24,115 nt of DNA from an uncultured Collinsella sp. (GCA_900551015.1 URUI01000028.1:1-24115), one strand, 5' to 3'; numbered from the stretch's first letter, positions 7,633-15,451 are shown. Translations and numbers: made by a program. The notes: generated by a model not told the origin, from the letters alone.

Positions 7633-8970
7633 ATGGACGAGATGTTTGCCATTAAATGTCAAAACTGCGGCGGCCCTATGTACTCGCACCAGGCTAAGCG
7701 CAGCTTTGAGTGCACCTATTGCGGCGCGGTCATTCCGTGGCAGGCGGACGCCGGAGAGCCCAAGAGCGCTTTGGGCATTCGCCATACGCCGTTGACGGTG
7801 GTGGATGGACTGCTCAAGCTCACGCATGTGTCGCAGCTCGAGCGCCCAGAGGACCCGGACTGGTATTTCTTCAATTCGTACTGGCGCAATCAGTCGGTCC
7901 TGGAGCATCTGCTGTGGGAAGATCGCGGAACGGCGCAGGAGTTCCAAGAGGCGACGCACGTGAGCATTCCCTGCCCCTTCTGCGGCGCGTCCTTTGAGGG
8001 GTCATCGACCCAACGTGTGTTTGAGTGCCCGTCGTGCGGCAACAAGATTGGCGTGGCCGACCTTCTCAAGCCTGGCACCTTTAGCAAGCGCCTGACCATG
8101 GGCGTGGGTGCCGAATACGTTCCCGAACAGGGTGTCCCCTGTGAGATATCGTCGCAGCAGGCACGTGCCAACGCGCTGCAGCTGGTGCGCCAGTACCCGG
8201 ATGCCTTTGCCGGGCACGATGTGGAAGACGCGATCCAAAACGACATGATGCTCTTCTATTTCCCCATGGCGCTGGCGGACCTGCGTATGATGGCGAGCTT
8301 CCCGGGCAAGGGCCTGAGCAAGGAAACCCTGGTGTACTACGAGGTGCTCGACTGGGCGTATCCGCGGGCAAACTATCTGGATGTTCGCCTTATGGGCATT
8401 TTGGAGCCATGGGACTTTGCCAAGGTCGGCCCGTTCGATCCCGCCATGCAGGAAGGTGACTTCCGCGTCGTCTCCGTCGATGCGTCTACCAAGGACCAGG
8501 TGGTCATTGATAAGCTGGCGCTCGACATTGCCGGCAACGATGCCGAGGCGGTGCTGGGGCTCAATAAAAAGAGCATCCGAACCTGGGCGCGCAAGGCCCG
8601 CAAGCATAAGGATAGCCTGGTGATGGTGCCGGTGTACTTTGTCGACCGTCCGGCAACGGACAGCCGCGATGGCGAGCAGGTGCGCATCGCCGTAAACGGC
8701 CAGACGGGTCGTGCGGCCGCGGTGGTGTTTAGCGACAAGCGCGAAACGCATATCGTGGCGCCGCTTAACCCGAGCCTGCATCTGTCCGGCGAGAGCACCG
8801 TGCACGCCACGCCCATCGAGGTCAAATACGTTAAATCGCCCTTCCTATACCAGATCGTGCGCCGTGGAGGTGGCGAGCAACCGCGCCAGGTTGCAGCGGC
8901 AGCTGAGGGTTCCTACCGAGAAGAAAAGCCCAAACGCAAGGGATTGTTCGCTGCGATTTTTGGTAAGTAG
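7633..8970 (+). CDS. Double zinc-ribbon protein of unknown function
   Basis: No function is recognised. The 445-residue protein begins with a CxxC...CxxC zinc ribbon (Cys9, Cys12, Cys27, Cys30). A second, similar ribbon lies at Cys114, Cys117, Cys132 and Cys135. The roughly 300 residues that follow are mixed alpha/beta with no membrane helix, and the C terminus is short and basic (KRKGLFAAIF). The start at 7633 is clear: AAAGGAGG at 7617-7624 lies 8 bases upstream, and the first ribbon begins 8 residues in. A longer frame from 7582 would include non-conserved sequence. The ribbons suggest binding of nucleic acid or protein partners, or a structural role. It is transcribed divergently from the CDF gene, but no functional link is shown. 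Confidence 0.9.
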   Translation: MDEMFAIKCQNCGGPMYSHQAKRSFECTYCGAVIPWQADAGEPKSALGIRHTPLTVVDGLLKLTHVSQLERPEDPDWYFFNSYWRNQSVLEHLLWEDRGTAQEFQEATHVSIPCPFCGASFEGSSTQRVFECPSCGNKIGVADLLKPGTFSKRLTMGVGAEYVPEQGVPCEISSQQARANALQLVRQYPDAFAGHDVEDAIQNDMMLFYFPMALADLRMMASFPGKGLSKETLVYYEVLDWAYPRANYLDVRLMGILEPWDFAKVGPFDPAMQEGDFRVVSVDASTKDQVVIDKLALDIAGNDAEAVLGLNKKSIRTWARKARKHKDSLVMVPVYFVDRPATDSRDGEQVRIAVNGQTGRAAAVVFSDKRETHIVAPLNPSLHLSGESTVHATPIEVKYVKSPFLYQIVRRGGGEQPRQVAAAAEGSYREEKPKRKGLFAAIFGK

Positions 8971-9086
8971 GGGAGTGGTGCCGGGGCGTCGGGCTGCATC
9001 GCAAGGTCATGAGACGAACTTAAGACTGCTGGGAACGTGCTACCATTGCCGATAGCCTTAATCTTGTAAGAAGCGGAGGCCAGATT

Positions 9087-9458
9087 ATGGGTTTTGCGGA
9101 TCAGCAGCTTCAGCTTCAGGTACCGTATTCTCCTGACGACACGTTTAATGCCTTGAAGGCAGCTATGGAAAAGCTGCCTAAAGTAAAAGTTGATAGTGCA
9201 TCGCCCACAACAAGAACAGTTGCAGCCGAGATTGGTATGAGCCTTTGGTCTTGGGGCGAAAATATCAGTATTTCGGTTGTTCCAGTTGAAGGCGGATCTG
9301 GCGTTACTGTCAAGTCGTCATCTAAGGTCAGGGCAAACGTATTAAACGGGGGCAAAAATGCAAAGAATATTGCCGAGATAGTCGATGCCCTATCGAAGGA
9401 GCTTGAGCGGTATCCGCAGGTTTCACAGACTATTGAGACGCTGGCGGATAGTGGTTGA
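9087..9458 (+). CDS. Small protein whose C-terminal SHOCT tail is out of frame
   Basis: A 123-residue protein of unknown family, probably alpha/beta (START/Bet v1-like or PH-like in feel, not certain), with no signal or membrane segment. It ends with a helix (KNAKNIAEIVDALSKELERY) and then ETLADSG. Immediately after the stop, a SHOCT-like motif is encoded in the +1 frame (9451-9555). In proteins of this kind SHOCT usually forms the C terminus, so the two were probably once a single protein. The start is supported by GCGGAGG at 9073-9079. Codon use is clearly more AT-rich than that of its neighbours, which suggests acquisition by transfer. A candidate extended -10 (TGC-TACCAT, about 9038-9046) lies upstream. 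Confidence 0.8.
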   Translation: MGFADQQLQLQVPYSPDDTFNALKAAMEKLPKVKVDSASPTTRTVAAEIGMSLWSWGENISISVVPVEGGSGVTVKSSSKVRANVLNGGKNAKNIAEIVDALSKELERYPQVSQTIETLADSG

Positions 9459-9555
9459 TGTAGTTGCAAGGCTTGAGAGGCTTGCAGCACTGCGTGAGAG
9501 TGGAGTACTTACCGAGGAAGAGTTTGCTGCAGAAAAGGCAAAAATCCTTTCGTAA
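9451..9555 (+). pseudogene. SHOCT domain fragment, frameshifted from upstream gene
   Basis: The frame encodes RLERLAALRESGVLTEEEF followed by AAEKAKILS and a stop. This is a textbook SHOCT (short C-terminal) oligomerisation motif of about 30 residues. It overlaps the last 8 bases of the upstream gene in the +1 frame. Three readings are possible: a single-base indel broke the parent gene, a +1 ribosomal frameshift at GGT-TGA joins the two parts, or the fragment is translated alone from the GTG at 9451 (34 residues). SHOCT almost always occurs as the tail of a longer protein, so the first two are favoured. Confidence 0.7.
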
Positions 9556-9666
9556 TCAGACACGATGGTTGGATTTGCATTCTATTATTGAACTTGGTTA
9601 TACCAGGCTGAAAACATCGTGTGTAATAAAGGTGCGTAGTAGCCTCGTCTTGATTGGCGGATGTAA

Positions 9667-9786
9667 ATAAACGGTGGAACGGCTGTAAAAGAGCCTTGCC
9701 ACTGGGTAAAATCAGGATGTGCCGCGGAACCCGCTCCTCAGTCGGTCAACTTTGGAAGCGCGGGCAACGCAGGTACTATCGTCTAA
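9667..9786 (+). pseudogene. Possible 3' remnant of a lost gene
   Basis: A frame open after the TAA at 9664 reads as ordinary protein (KEPCHWVKSGCAAEP, then QSVNFGSAGNAGTIV and stop). It ends inside the left arm of a perfect hairpin, as real gene ends often do. It has no start codon or ribosome binding site. I see it as the tail of a gene whose 5' part was deleted. The family is unknown. The rest of 9556-9666 shows nothing I can support. Confidence 0.3.
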
Positions 9787-9810
9787 AGGGCCGGGTGCGA
9801 CCGGCCCTTT
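9785..9810. terminator. Bidirectional hairpin terminator
   Basis: A perfect 10-bp inverted repeat AAAGGGCCGG/CCGGCCCTTT (9785-9794 with 9801-9810) surrounds a 6-base loop, giving short T runs on both strands. It separates a plus-strand gene tail from a minus-strand small ORF that ends at 9833. Confidence 0.75.
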
Positions 9811-9832
9811 GCATGACTCCCTTCGCTATCCG

Positions 9833-9925
9833 TTACTGCTTATATTCCCGCCAGATCGAGTAGAGGTTCCGGACGATGCCGGTTACATACATCGAGAGGC
9901 GCAGGATTTCAAGAAACAAGTTCAT
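9833..9925 (-). CDS. Candidate 30-residue small protein
   Basis: On the minus strand an ATG opens a 30-codon frame beginning MNLFLEILRLSMYVTGIV and ending in IWREYKQ. It is one amphipathic or hydrophobic helix of about 20 residues with a charged tail, as in small membrane-associated peptides. A GGGGTGAAG stretch lies 4 bases before the ATG as a possible ribosome binding site. A hairpin terminator follows 22 bases after the stop. A TAGAAT -10-like element lies upstream on this strand (about 9985-9990), without a convincing -35. No family is recognised; it could be a small membrane peptide, a type I toxin-like peptide, or chance. Confidence 0.4.
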   Translation of the reverse strand: MNLFLEILRLSMYVTGIVRNLYSIWREYKQ

Positions 9926-10068
9926 AGGCTTCACCCCAATCGGAGATCGGAGCGTTGCCCGCAGGCGGATTCCGCGGCAGTCGTAATTCTACCTCACAGG
10001 CCGCGGCGGGAGACATCCTACCCGCCCCATGGCTTGGAGCAGTGTCGATCTAACGGGCAATCAAGCCT

Positions 10069-10290
10069 CTAGTTCTCTTTGAATTGAGCAAGCATCTGCC
10101 CGAAGAAGCTTAGTTCGGATGGCTCATAAATGATCGAACCGCCGTCCGCGGTCCTGTAGGCCCCGCAGGGGAGGTAACGCCCGTCGGGGAGGACATAGAG
10201 GCTGGCTTCCTCCTTCAGTCCTACTGGAAATAGCGGAATCCCGTTTTCGTCCACTTGGAACTCGTCTATATTTGCGATCTTCCTCTCCAT
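10069..10290 (-). CDS. Hypothetical 73-residue protein
   Basis: The family is not recognised. It is a small, soluble, acidic protein with several beta-strand-like segments (ENGIPLFPVG, ASLYVLPDGRYLPCGAYRT) and a C-terminal helix. The start is supported by CAGGAG 6 bases upstream on the minus strand. It begins 32 bases after the ADP-ribosylglycohydrolase stop on the same strand, so the two are probably co-transcribed and it may act with that enzyme; this is inferred from position only. The 143-base stretch between its stop and the start of the small ORF ending at 9833 holds nothing else that I can support. Confidence 0.75.
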   Translation of the reverse strand: MERKIANIDEFQVDENGIPLFPVGLKEEASLYVLPDGRYLPCGAYRTADGGSIIYEPSELSFFGQMLAQFKEN

Positions 10291-10322
10291 GATGACTCCT
10301 GCCTTATTTCTTGAATGGCGCC

Positions 10323-11111
10323 TTAAAACAGGCAGCTCTCAATCAGCTCTTTGCCGCGCAGAGTGTCGATCCACTCCTGTGGGATGGCTTTGAGACCGTA
10401 TGCCGTGCCGGCGAGGGCGCCGGCGACGGCTGCGGTGGTGTCGGTGTCGTCGCCTAGGTTGACGGCGGCAAGCACGCAATCTTCGTAGCTGTTAGTGTTG
10501 ACGAAACACCAGGTGGCTGCCTTAAGCGTGTCGCGCACGAAGCCACCCGACCTGATCTCCTGCTCAGGCACGCCTTTCAGATGGAGCGCCCACGAGGGGA
10601 GCACGTCGTTCATCACATCCCTCATCAGCTCGACAAATATGATGCATGCGTCGGTCGACGTTCTGTGGGCGTGCGTAATCGCGGAGACCTTGCTGACCTC
10701 TTCGTCTGTCGCATCGGTGAACGCCAGGGGAGCGATGCGCATGAGCGATCCGTTGCCGTTGTCGCGCTCGCCGGAGCCTCCTTTGCCGGTGCGCAGGGCG
10801 CGGGCGGCCGTACCGCCGTAATCGAAAACGCCGTCGATCGTATACTCGCCACGGGCAATCCAGCTTACGAACTTGTCGCGCATGTCCGCGGTGTCGATGT
10901 GCCCGAGCTCCCTAATCGAGTCGCAGGTAGCAAGCGTCATAGATGTGTCGTCGCTCCAGGTGCCGGCGGGTTGCCCATGCGTGCCGTAGCCGATCATGTC
11001 CGTGCATTCGAACGTACCGCGGGGCCTGAACTCGTAGGGAACGCCCAGCGCGTCACCGACGGCAAGCCCATAGATGCAGTCGCGCAGTGTTGTTTTCGGT
11101 CTGTCTGTCAT
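10323..11111 (-). CDS. ADP-ribosylglycohydrolase family protein
   Basis: This family (DraG/ARH) removes ADP-ribose from proteins, nucleic acids or small molecules, using two metal ions held by conserved acidic residues. All key motifs are present in 262 residues: GLAVGDALGVPYEF (Asp20), TWSDDTSM (Asp54, Asp55), GNGSLMRIAPLA in the middle, AHRTS, and a C-terminal NLGDDTDTTAAVAGALAG supplying the last metal ligands. The C-terminal motif has GDDTDT where GGDTDT is usual. A GAGGAG Shine-Dalgarno sequence lies 6 bases before the start on the minus strand. It leads a probable two-gene unit with the 73-residue protein downstream. No ADP-ribosyltransferase is visible nearby, so the substrate is unknown; a housekeeping salvage role or counter-defence are both possible. 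Confidence 0.93.
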   Translation of the reverse strand: MTDRPKTTLRDCIYGLAVGDALGVPYEFRPRGTFECTDMIGYGTHGQPAGTWSDDTSMTLATCDSIRELGHIDTADMRDKFVSWIARGEYTIDGVFDYGGTAARALRTGKGGSGERDNGNGSLMRIAPLAFTDATDEEVSKVSAITHAHRTSTDACIIFVELMRDVMNDVLPSWALHLKGVPEQEIRSGGFVRDTLKAATWCFVNTNSYEDCVLAAVNLGDDTDTTAAVAGALAGTAYGLKAIPQEWIDTLRGKELIESCLF

Positions 11112-11174
11112 GGAAAGCTCCTCTTATCCCGGGTGATGTGGAGCGCCGTCGGGGGTATCGGTCGCAACGTGCCG

Positions 11175-12257
11175 CTACCCTTGCGCTTCGCCATTAGTCG
11201 CTTCGTTGATGGCGCGGTACTCGGCACTCAGCTCGCGCGCCAGCTCTTCCTTGCTTGGAAGATACGGCAGGTATTTGGCGGCAAACACCTGGTCGTTGTC
11301 TTCGGGCAGCGTGTACTCGACGATCGAATCGCTTTTGTCCGCGCAGAGCACGATGCCTATGGGCGGATTGTCGCCTTCGTTCATGAGCTCGCGCGTGTAG
11401 TAGTTCACATACATTTGCATCTGGCCCAGGTCCTGGTGCGTAAGATCGTCCGTCTTAAGGTCGATGAGCACGAAGCAGCGCATCAGATAGTTGTAAAACA
11501 CAAGGTCAATATAGAAATGGCGCCCATCAAAGGTGATGCGCCTTTGGCGCGCCTCGAAAGCGAAACCACGGCCAAGCTCCAGCAGGAACTTCTGAAGATG
11601 TGTGATGAGCGCCTGCTCTAGATCGCTCTCGCGAAACGCAGTATCGTCCGAGAAACCTAAAAACTCCAGTACATATGGGTCGCGGATGATATCCTCGGGG
11701 CGACGAGCCGGGGCGCTCTTTTGGATTTCCTGGGTGACGGCCTCCTTGTCCTTGCTGGCAAGCAGGCGCTCGCGGAACATGGTGTTGATCTGGCGCTCGA
11801 GCTGACGCGTGCTCCAGCGAGAATCGGCACATTCGTTCATGTACCATGTTCGAGCATCAGGGTCGGTTATACGCGATAACCTGCGGTAATGTGTCCAATT
11901 CAATTCGGAACGCAGCGCGTTCCGAATTGGGAACGCAAGATAAAACTGACGCATGTATCTTAAGCTTCTGGCGTTGAAGCCTCTGCCAAAATCCTTAGTC
12001 AATCTAACGGCAAGTTCGTCGATCAGTGCATCGCCATACTTGGCGCGCTCCTCTCCGCCCTGTTCATCAACAATACTCTTGCCGATCTCCCAATATGCCT
12101 CAACCATCGCAAAGTTAACGGCGGTATAGGCCTTGTCGCGAGCGGCGTTGAGAATCGAGGAAACCTGCTTGTAAAAAACTTCTGGCACGATTGCCGATTC
12201 CCCGCGGTTTGCCAGTTCACTCATCAATATCGCCCGACTTTCCTCTTGAGGACGCAT
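11175..12257 (-). CDS. DUF1016/PDDEXK nuclease domain protein (YhcG family)
   Basis: The N-terminal half carries the DUF1016_N pattern: NAARDKAYTAVNFAMVEAYW, EIGKSIVDE, FGRGFNARSLRYMRQFY, and SRWSTRQLERQI. The C-terminal half carries the PDDEXK nuclease core, with Asp in FYIDLVFYN and a D-x-K in VLIDLKT (E-L-K is the more usual form), then GQMQMYVNYY. YhcG-type nucleases are frequent in defence islands and near restriction systems, but no partner gene is visible here. The start is uncertain: the ATG at 12257 gives 360 residues and the ATG at 12224 gives 349, and neither has a well-spaced Shine-Dalgarno sequence (GAGGAAAG lies 17 bases before the second). A longer frame to 12353 adds non-conserved sequence. 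It is transcribed divergently from the PH-like gene at 12392. Confidence 0.88.
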   Translation of the reverse strand: MRPQEESRAILMSELANRGESAIVPEVFYKQVSSILNAARDKAYTAVNFAMVEAYWEIGKSIVDEQGGEERAKYGDALIDELAVRLTKDFGRGFNARSLRYMRQFYLAFPIRNALRSELNWTHYRRLSRITDPDARTWYMNECADSRWSTRQLERQINTMFRERLLASKDKEAVTQEIQKSAPARRPEDIIRDPYVLEFLGFSDDTAFRESDLEQALITHLQKFLLELGRGFAFEARQRRITFDGRHFYIDLVFYNYLMRCFVLIDLKTDDLTHQDLGQMQMYVNYYTRELMNEGDNPPIGIVLCADKSDSIVEYTLPEDNDQVFAAKYLPYLPSKEELARELSAEYRAINEATNGEAQG

Positions 12258-12391
12258 CTTTATTGCATTTAGTTTAAAGACTCGTACGGACACGAATCGC
12301 TGCGCTGTCTGGCAACTTCGCATGGGGGCCTTGCGGTGACTAAAATTTGGCAATAGAGACAGTTTTCACGAACCCCATGGGAGTGACATAC

Positions 12392-12661
12392 ATGGACAAC
12401 AACACCTTGCTGTTTCAGGACAAGGGCTCGGGTAGGTTTAAAGACGTCAAGATCTACCCCAACCGTATCGAGGTGCTCAGGAAGGGCACTTTCGGCGGCA
12501 AGCACACCGAGATTGTCTATCTTAAGGACATCACGGGCGTCAATAGAATCAAAGGCCGTGATGTTTTTCTGCGCAATCGACTGTTGACCGCTTGCGTCTT
12601 TAGCCTGAGTAGCCGTGCGAAGGCCCAGGAATTTGTGAACGCGCTGAACATGGTGATGTAG
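12392..12661 (+). CDS. Small PH-like domain protein
   Basis: An 89-residue soluble protein with the strand pattern of a bacterial PH domain: LLFQDKGSGRFKDVKIYPNR, then a strand pair leading to IVYLKDITGVNRIKG, then AKAQEFVNALNMVM as the closing helix. It has no membrane segment. The start at 12392 is chosen because GGGAGTG lies 6 bases upstream; the earlier ATGs at 12347 and 12377 have no ribosome binding site. Related bacterial PH proteins often carry SHOCT tails, and a SHOCT fragment occurs 2.8 kb upstream, but no link is shown. It ends just before a large bidirectional hairpin. The family assignment is by fold impression only. Confidence 0.75.
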   Translation: MDNNTLLFQDKGSGRFKDVKIYPNRIEVLRKGTFGGKHTEIVYLKDITGVNRIKGRDVFLRNRLLTACVFSLSSRAKAQEFVNALNMVM

Positions 12662-12689
12662 CCGATAACGGCGTTCGGTTCAAGGTAAA

Positions 12690-12724
12690 AATCGGGGCGC
12701 AGAACGGTATTCTGCGCCCCGATT
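12690..12724. terminator. Strong hairpin terminator between convergent genes
   Basis: A perfect 15-bp stem (12690-12704 with 12710-12724) has a 5-base loop. On the minus strand it is followed by five T, making a good terminator for the phospholipase-like gene that ends at 12753. On the plus strand the tail is GATTGAGTTG, so termination of the PH-like gene is weaker. Confidence 0.9.
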
Positions 12725-12752
12725 GAGTTGATGCGCCCAAAAACTGGCTTGC

Positions 12753-15245
12753 CTATTCGTTAACGTCCTCGGTATTGTCGCGGTCACTGGCAAGCATTGC
12801 TGCGCCGGCGACCGTCGTCGCTACGGCGGCGGCAGCGAGCCCGGCGGCAACGCCAGAACCGTCGCCCGTGTTGGCGAGCTTTCCGCCCGAGCTCTTGCCC
12901 TGGTCTCTCTTGTTGCCCTTGCCGTTCTTGTCGGCGCTACCTGCGTTGGAGCCCGTGCCGCTGCCGTTGCCGCCCGCACTGCCCGAGGCCGCTACGGTAA
13001 AGCTTGCGGCTCCGTCGCTGGCGAGCGTGTAGTTCTGCGCCGCGTCGCCCAAGAGACCGTTCACGCGCACCCAGTACGTTCCTGCGGCAAATGTTTCGCC
13101 CTCGGCCATTGCCGTGCCCGGAGCGCCGTTCGCGTCGTGCACAAACTCGAGCTGGGCCGTGCAGGCATCGGTTTCGAGCTTGCCCTCGAGTGATGCCGCA
13201 ATCTTGGCGCGCACGTCTTCGCCGGCCTTAAGGCCTTCGAGTCCCTCAAAATGGGGCGTCACCGCGCGTCGATCGATATCGATAGGCACAAAGCCCTGCA
13301 GTCCTGTAACGGTCTCGTTGCCCAGGGCATCGACATCCACGTATTCGATGGCAAAAGCGCTTCCCGAAGCCTCCACGTTGAGCGCGTTGCTGCTGTCGAC
13401 AAGGCGGAAATGACCCTCGCCAACGGTCTTGCCATCCTGGAGCGAGGCATCGCTCAGCGAGTCGCCGTATGTCATGCGCATGCGGGTCGGGAGGCAGCGC
13501 GAAGCCGACTGCGTGTGCTTCGTATCGTAATTGTAATTGCGCTGGTAGATGCTCCGGGCCAGCGCCGCATCAACAAAGTCGGATGCGATGATGCCAATGT
13601 GCTTGAGGTAATCTGACTTTGTATCCTCGGTGCCGCTGGGATTGATGTACGGGCTCTTGTACAGATGCTCGTTGACTACTCGTGCCGAGGTAAAAGGATT
13701 GCCTCCGTGCGACAAGCCCGTGCAGCTGGTGTAGTTGATAGACCAGCAACGCTCCTGGACTTGCACCTTGGCCCTGTCATCGTCCACGACGTCCACCTTG
13801 TTGCGCGTGCGCCCGGTCGTTTCCTTCAGCGCATTATCGACCCAGCTGAGCTTGTCGGTTCCCGTGAGTTTGTACTTGTCCTGGGCGTATACCTTGGTGC
13901 AATAGGGCTCTTTGTCGCCTGTTTCCCCCGCGGCTTCAAAGCCCCGCGCGTCTTGGACGAGACACATAGTGGTGCTGTCGGAGTGAGCCTTGATCTTGTC
14001 ATCCCATTCGGTAAGGTCGAGGCCCCACGTATGGCCGCTTGCACTGTTGCCGGCGAGCCCAAATCGACGCAGCAGAACGATCTTTCCGCGAACCTCGCCC
14101 AGCGTGGGGACATGGCTCGACGTGTAGAACAGATCGGGATTATCGTCCATAACCTTGGCGAAAGCCGTCGTTATGCTTTCGTCGGTAGCCTCATCGTTGC
14201 CGCGCGATACGAGCATGATGAGCGCTTCTGACAGGTTTTCGTTCAAAAACGTTTTGAAGTACCCGATGACATCGGAGAGATGCAGATAGTTCCCGTCTTT
14301 TTTGAGTAGGTAGAAAATCCCGTGGTCGATACCGGGGTCGTCGCCCTTTCCGAGTCGGATATCAAAATAGCGGATTCCCTCGAGCAACTGCGTGGGAATG
14401 TAATCCTGCTGGCATTTTACTTGCGAGGATTGGGGCTCAGTGTCGTTGTCCACGCTGCAGGTGCCCGAATCGTGCGTACCCGGGATGCTCAGCTCGTCGA
14501 GGAACTTGTTGTCGTCGACGTATTTCATCCAACATGGCCCATCGACGTAGCTGCTGTACGTGATCCAGTCGAGGCTGCTAACCGTGGCATCGTTCTTTTT
14601 CATGTCGTAACCGATAAGTTCGAGCTCCCACGGAATGCTCTTACTCTTATGGCAGATCTTATTGTTGTCCTGGTCTTTGCCGTTCGATTCTATTGCCAAG
14701 TACTTAATGTCTTTTTTCTCGGTTTCTTTCTCGACCGTGCGGTCTCGGATGATATAGGTTCCGTTTGATTGGCGCTCGAACGCAAAAGCGCGGCTGGGCT
14801 TGTTGTCATACTCGCCACTCCATACGTGGATGACCTTTCCATCTTTGTCCGAGTCGCCATCGACCGACCAAATGCTGTAGCCCGTCTTTTTATGCTCTTC
14901 GAAATTGAGCAAGGTGCGGATAGCATACCAGTTTGTATCGTCATTCTTGGTCGTTACGTTCTCAAGGATGAGCTTGCTGGACGTGCCGTCGTTAAACAGG
15001 TGGCAGACGTTGCCGCGAACGTTGCCGTCTTGGTTGACGCTCGCGGTGCGAAAATAGCCCGCGGGGCGAAGGCGAATGACGAAATTGTGGAGGCTGTCCG
15101 ACGGTGCGGGCGTGTCGTCTGCAAATGCCGCTCGCAGGGGGAGGCCCGGTGCCGCGGTTTCTGGCAGGCTTGCAAGCGGCGACAGCGCTGCAAGACCTAT
15201 GCCCAGCGTAAATGCTCGGCGGCTGATGGCATGGTGTTCGGTCAT
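12753..15245 (-). CDS. Surface-anchored PI-PLC X-domain protein
   Basis: An 830-residue secreted protein. The N terminus has a Tat signal (SRRAFTLG, residues 8-15, then a hydrophobic stretch and cleavage near AFA-DD). Residues about 50-215 form a beta-rich module resembling a ricin-type lectin repeat (weak). The PI-PLC X domain starts near 245: LSIPGTHDSGT gives the catalytic His258 and Asp259, FDIRLGKG gives Arg297, and GIDHG gives His308, matching His32, Arg69 and His82 of the Bacillus enzyme. Bacterial PI-PLCs cleave phosphatidylinositol or GPI anchors. A beta-sandwich region and a Gly/Ser/Lys-rich spacer lead to LANTG (about 790-794), a hydrophobic helix and a tail. The tail is acidic (SDRDNTEDVNE) rather than basic as usual for sortase substrates. 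GGAGGAG precedes the start. Substrates may be host or bacterial lipids or GPI-linked glycoproteins. Confidence 0.9.
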   Translation of the reverse strand: MTEHHAISRRAFTLGIGLAALSPLASLPETAAPGLPLRAAFADDTPAPSDSLHNFVIRLRPAGYFRTASVNQDGNVRGNVCHLFNDGTSSKLILENVTTKNDDTNWYAIRTLLNFEEHKKTGYSIWSVDGDSDKDGKVIHVWSGEYDNKPSRAFAFERQSNGTYIIRDRTVEKETEKKDIKYLAIESNGKDQDNNKICHKSKSIPWELELIGYDMKKNDATVSSLDWITYSSYVDGPCWMKYVDDNKFLDELSIPGTHDSGTCSVDNDTEPQSSQVKCQQDYIPTQLLEGIRYFDIRLGKGDDPGIDHGIFYLLKKDGNYLHLSDVIGYFKTFLNENLSEALIMLVSRGNDEATDESITTAFAKVMDDNPDLFYTSSHVPTLGEVRGKIVLLRRFGLAGNSASGHTWGLDLTEWDDKIKAHSDSTTMCLVQDARGFEAAGETGDKEPYCTKVYAQDKYKLTGTDKLSWVDNALKETTGRTRNKVDVVDDDRAKVQVQERCWSINYTSCTGLSHGGNPFTSARVVNEHLYKSPYINPSGTEDTKSDYLKHIGIIASDFVDAALARSIYQRNYNYDTKHTQSASRCLPTRMRMTYGDSLSDASLQDGKTVGEGHFRLVDSSNALNVEASGSAFAIEYVDVDALGNETVTGLQGFVPIDIDRRAVTPHFEGLEGLKAGEDVRAKIAASLEGKLETDACTAQLEFVHDANGAPGTAMAEGETFAAGTYWVRVNGLLGDAAQNYTLASDGAASFTVAASGSAGGNGSGTGSNAGSADKNGKGNKRDQGKSSGGKLANTGDGSGVAAGLAAAAVATTVAGAAMLASDRDNTEDVNE

Positions 15246-15288
15246 AACTCCTCCATTCTCAGGGTGCGGTTATGCGCTCGTTTTGGAC

Positions 15289-15294
15289 ACTATA
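15289..15294 (-). promoter_or_regulatory. Candidate -10 of the PI-PLC gene
   Basis: On the minus strand this reads TATAGT, a five-of-six match to the -10 consensus, 43 bases before the start codon. No convincing -35 lies at the right distance. Confidence 0.4.
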
Positions 15295-15451
15295 CTGCCC
15301 AGATGTTTAAAGGCGTCGACTTAATTTCCTGCGCGACGGCATAAATCGGCGGGTGGATGTGCTGGGGCGCCTGTCCATTTTGTGCCGCTACTGCGCTTGG
15401 GAAGGGCTTTGGCGCTCGGCGTCCTCGCGTTCGTCGGCTACCGGCATAAGA

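Noticed and set aside
9719..10072. 117-codon plus-strand frame
   Set aside because: It crosses a perfect terminator hairpin, lacks a ribosome binding site and has arginine/proline-rich shadow composition.
10581..11621. 346-codon plus-strand frame
   Set aside because: It spans the antisense of the ADP-ribosylglycohydrolase, the intergenic gap and part of the nuclease gene. It has no start signal and no recognisable motif.
12690..12724. Hairpin considered as a CRISPR or attachment repeat
   Set aside because: It is a single copy with a T run on one side and lies between convergent genes, so a terminator explains it fully. No CRISPR-like array was found in the window.
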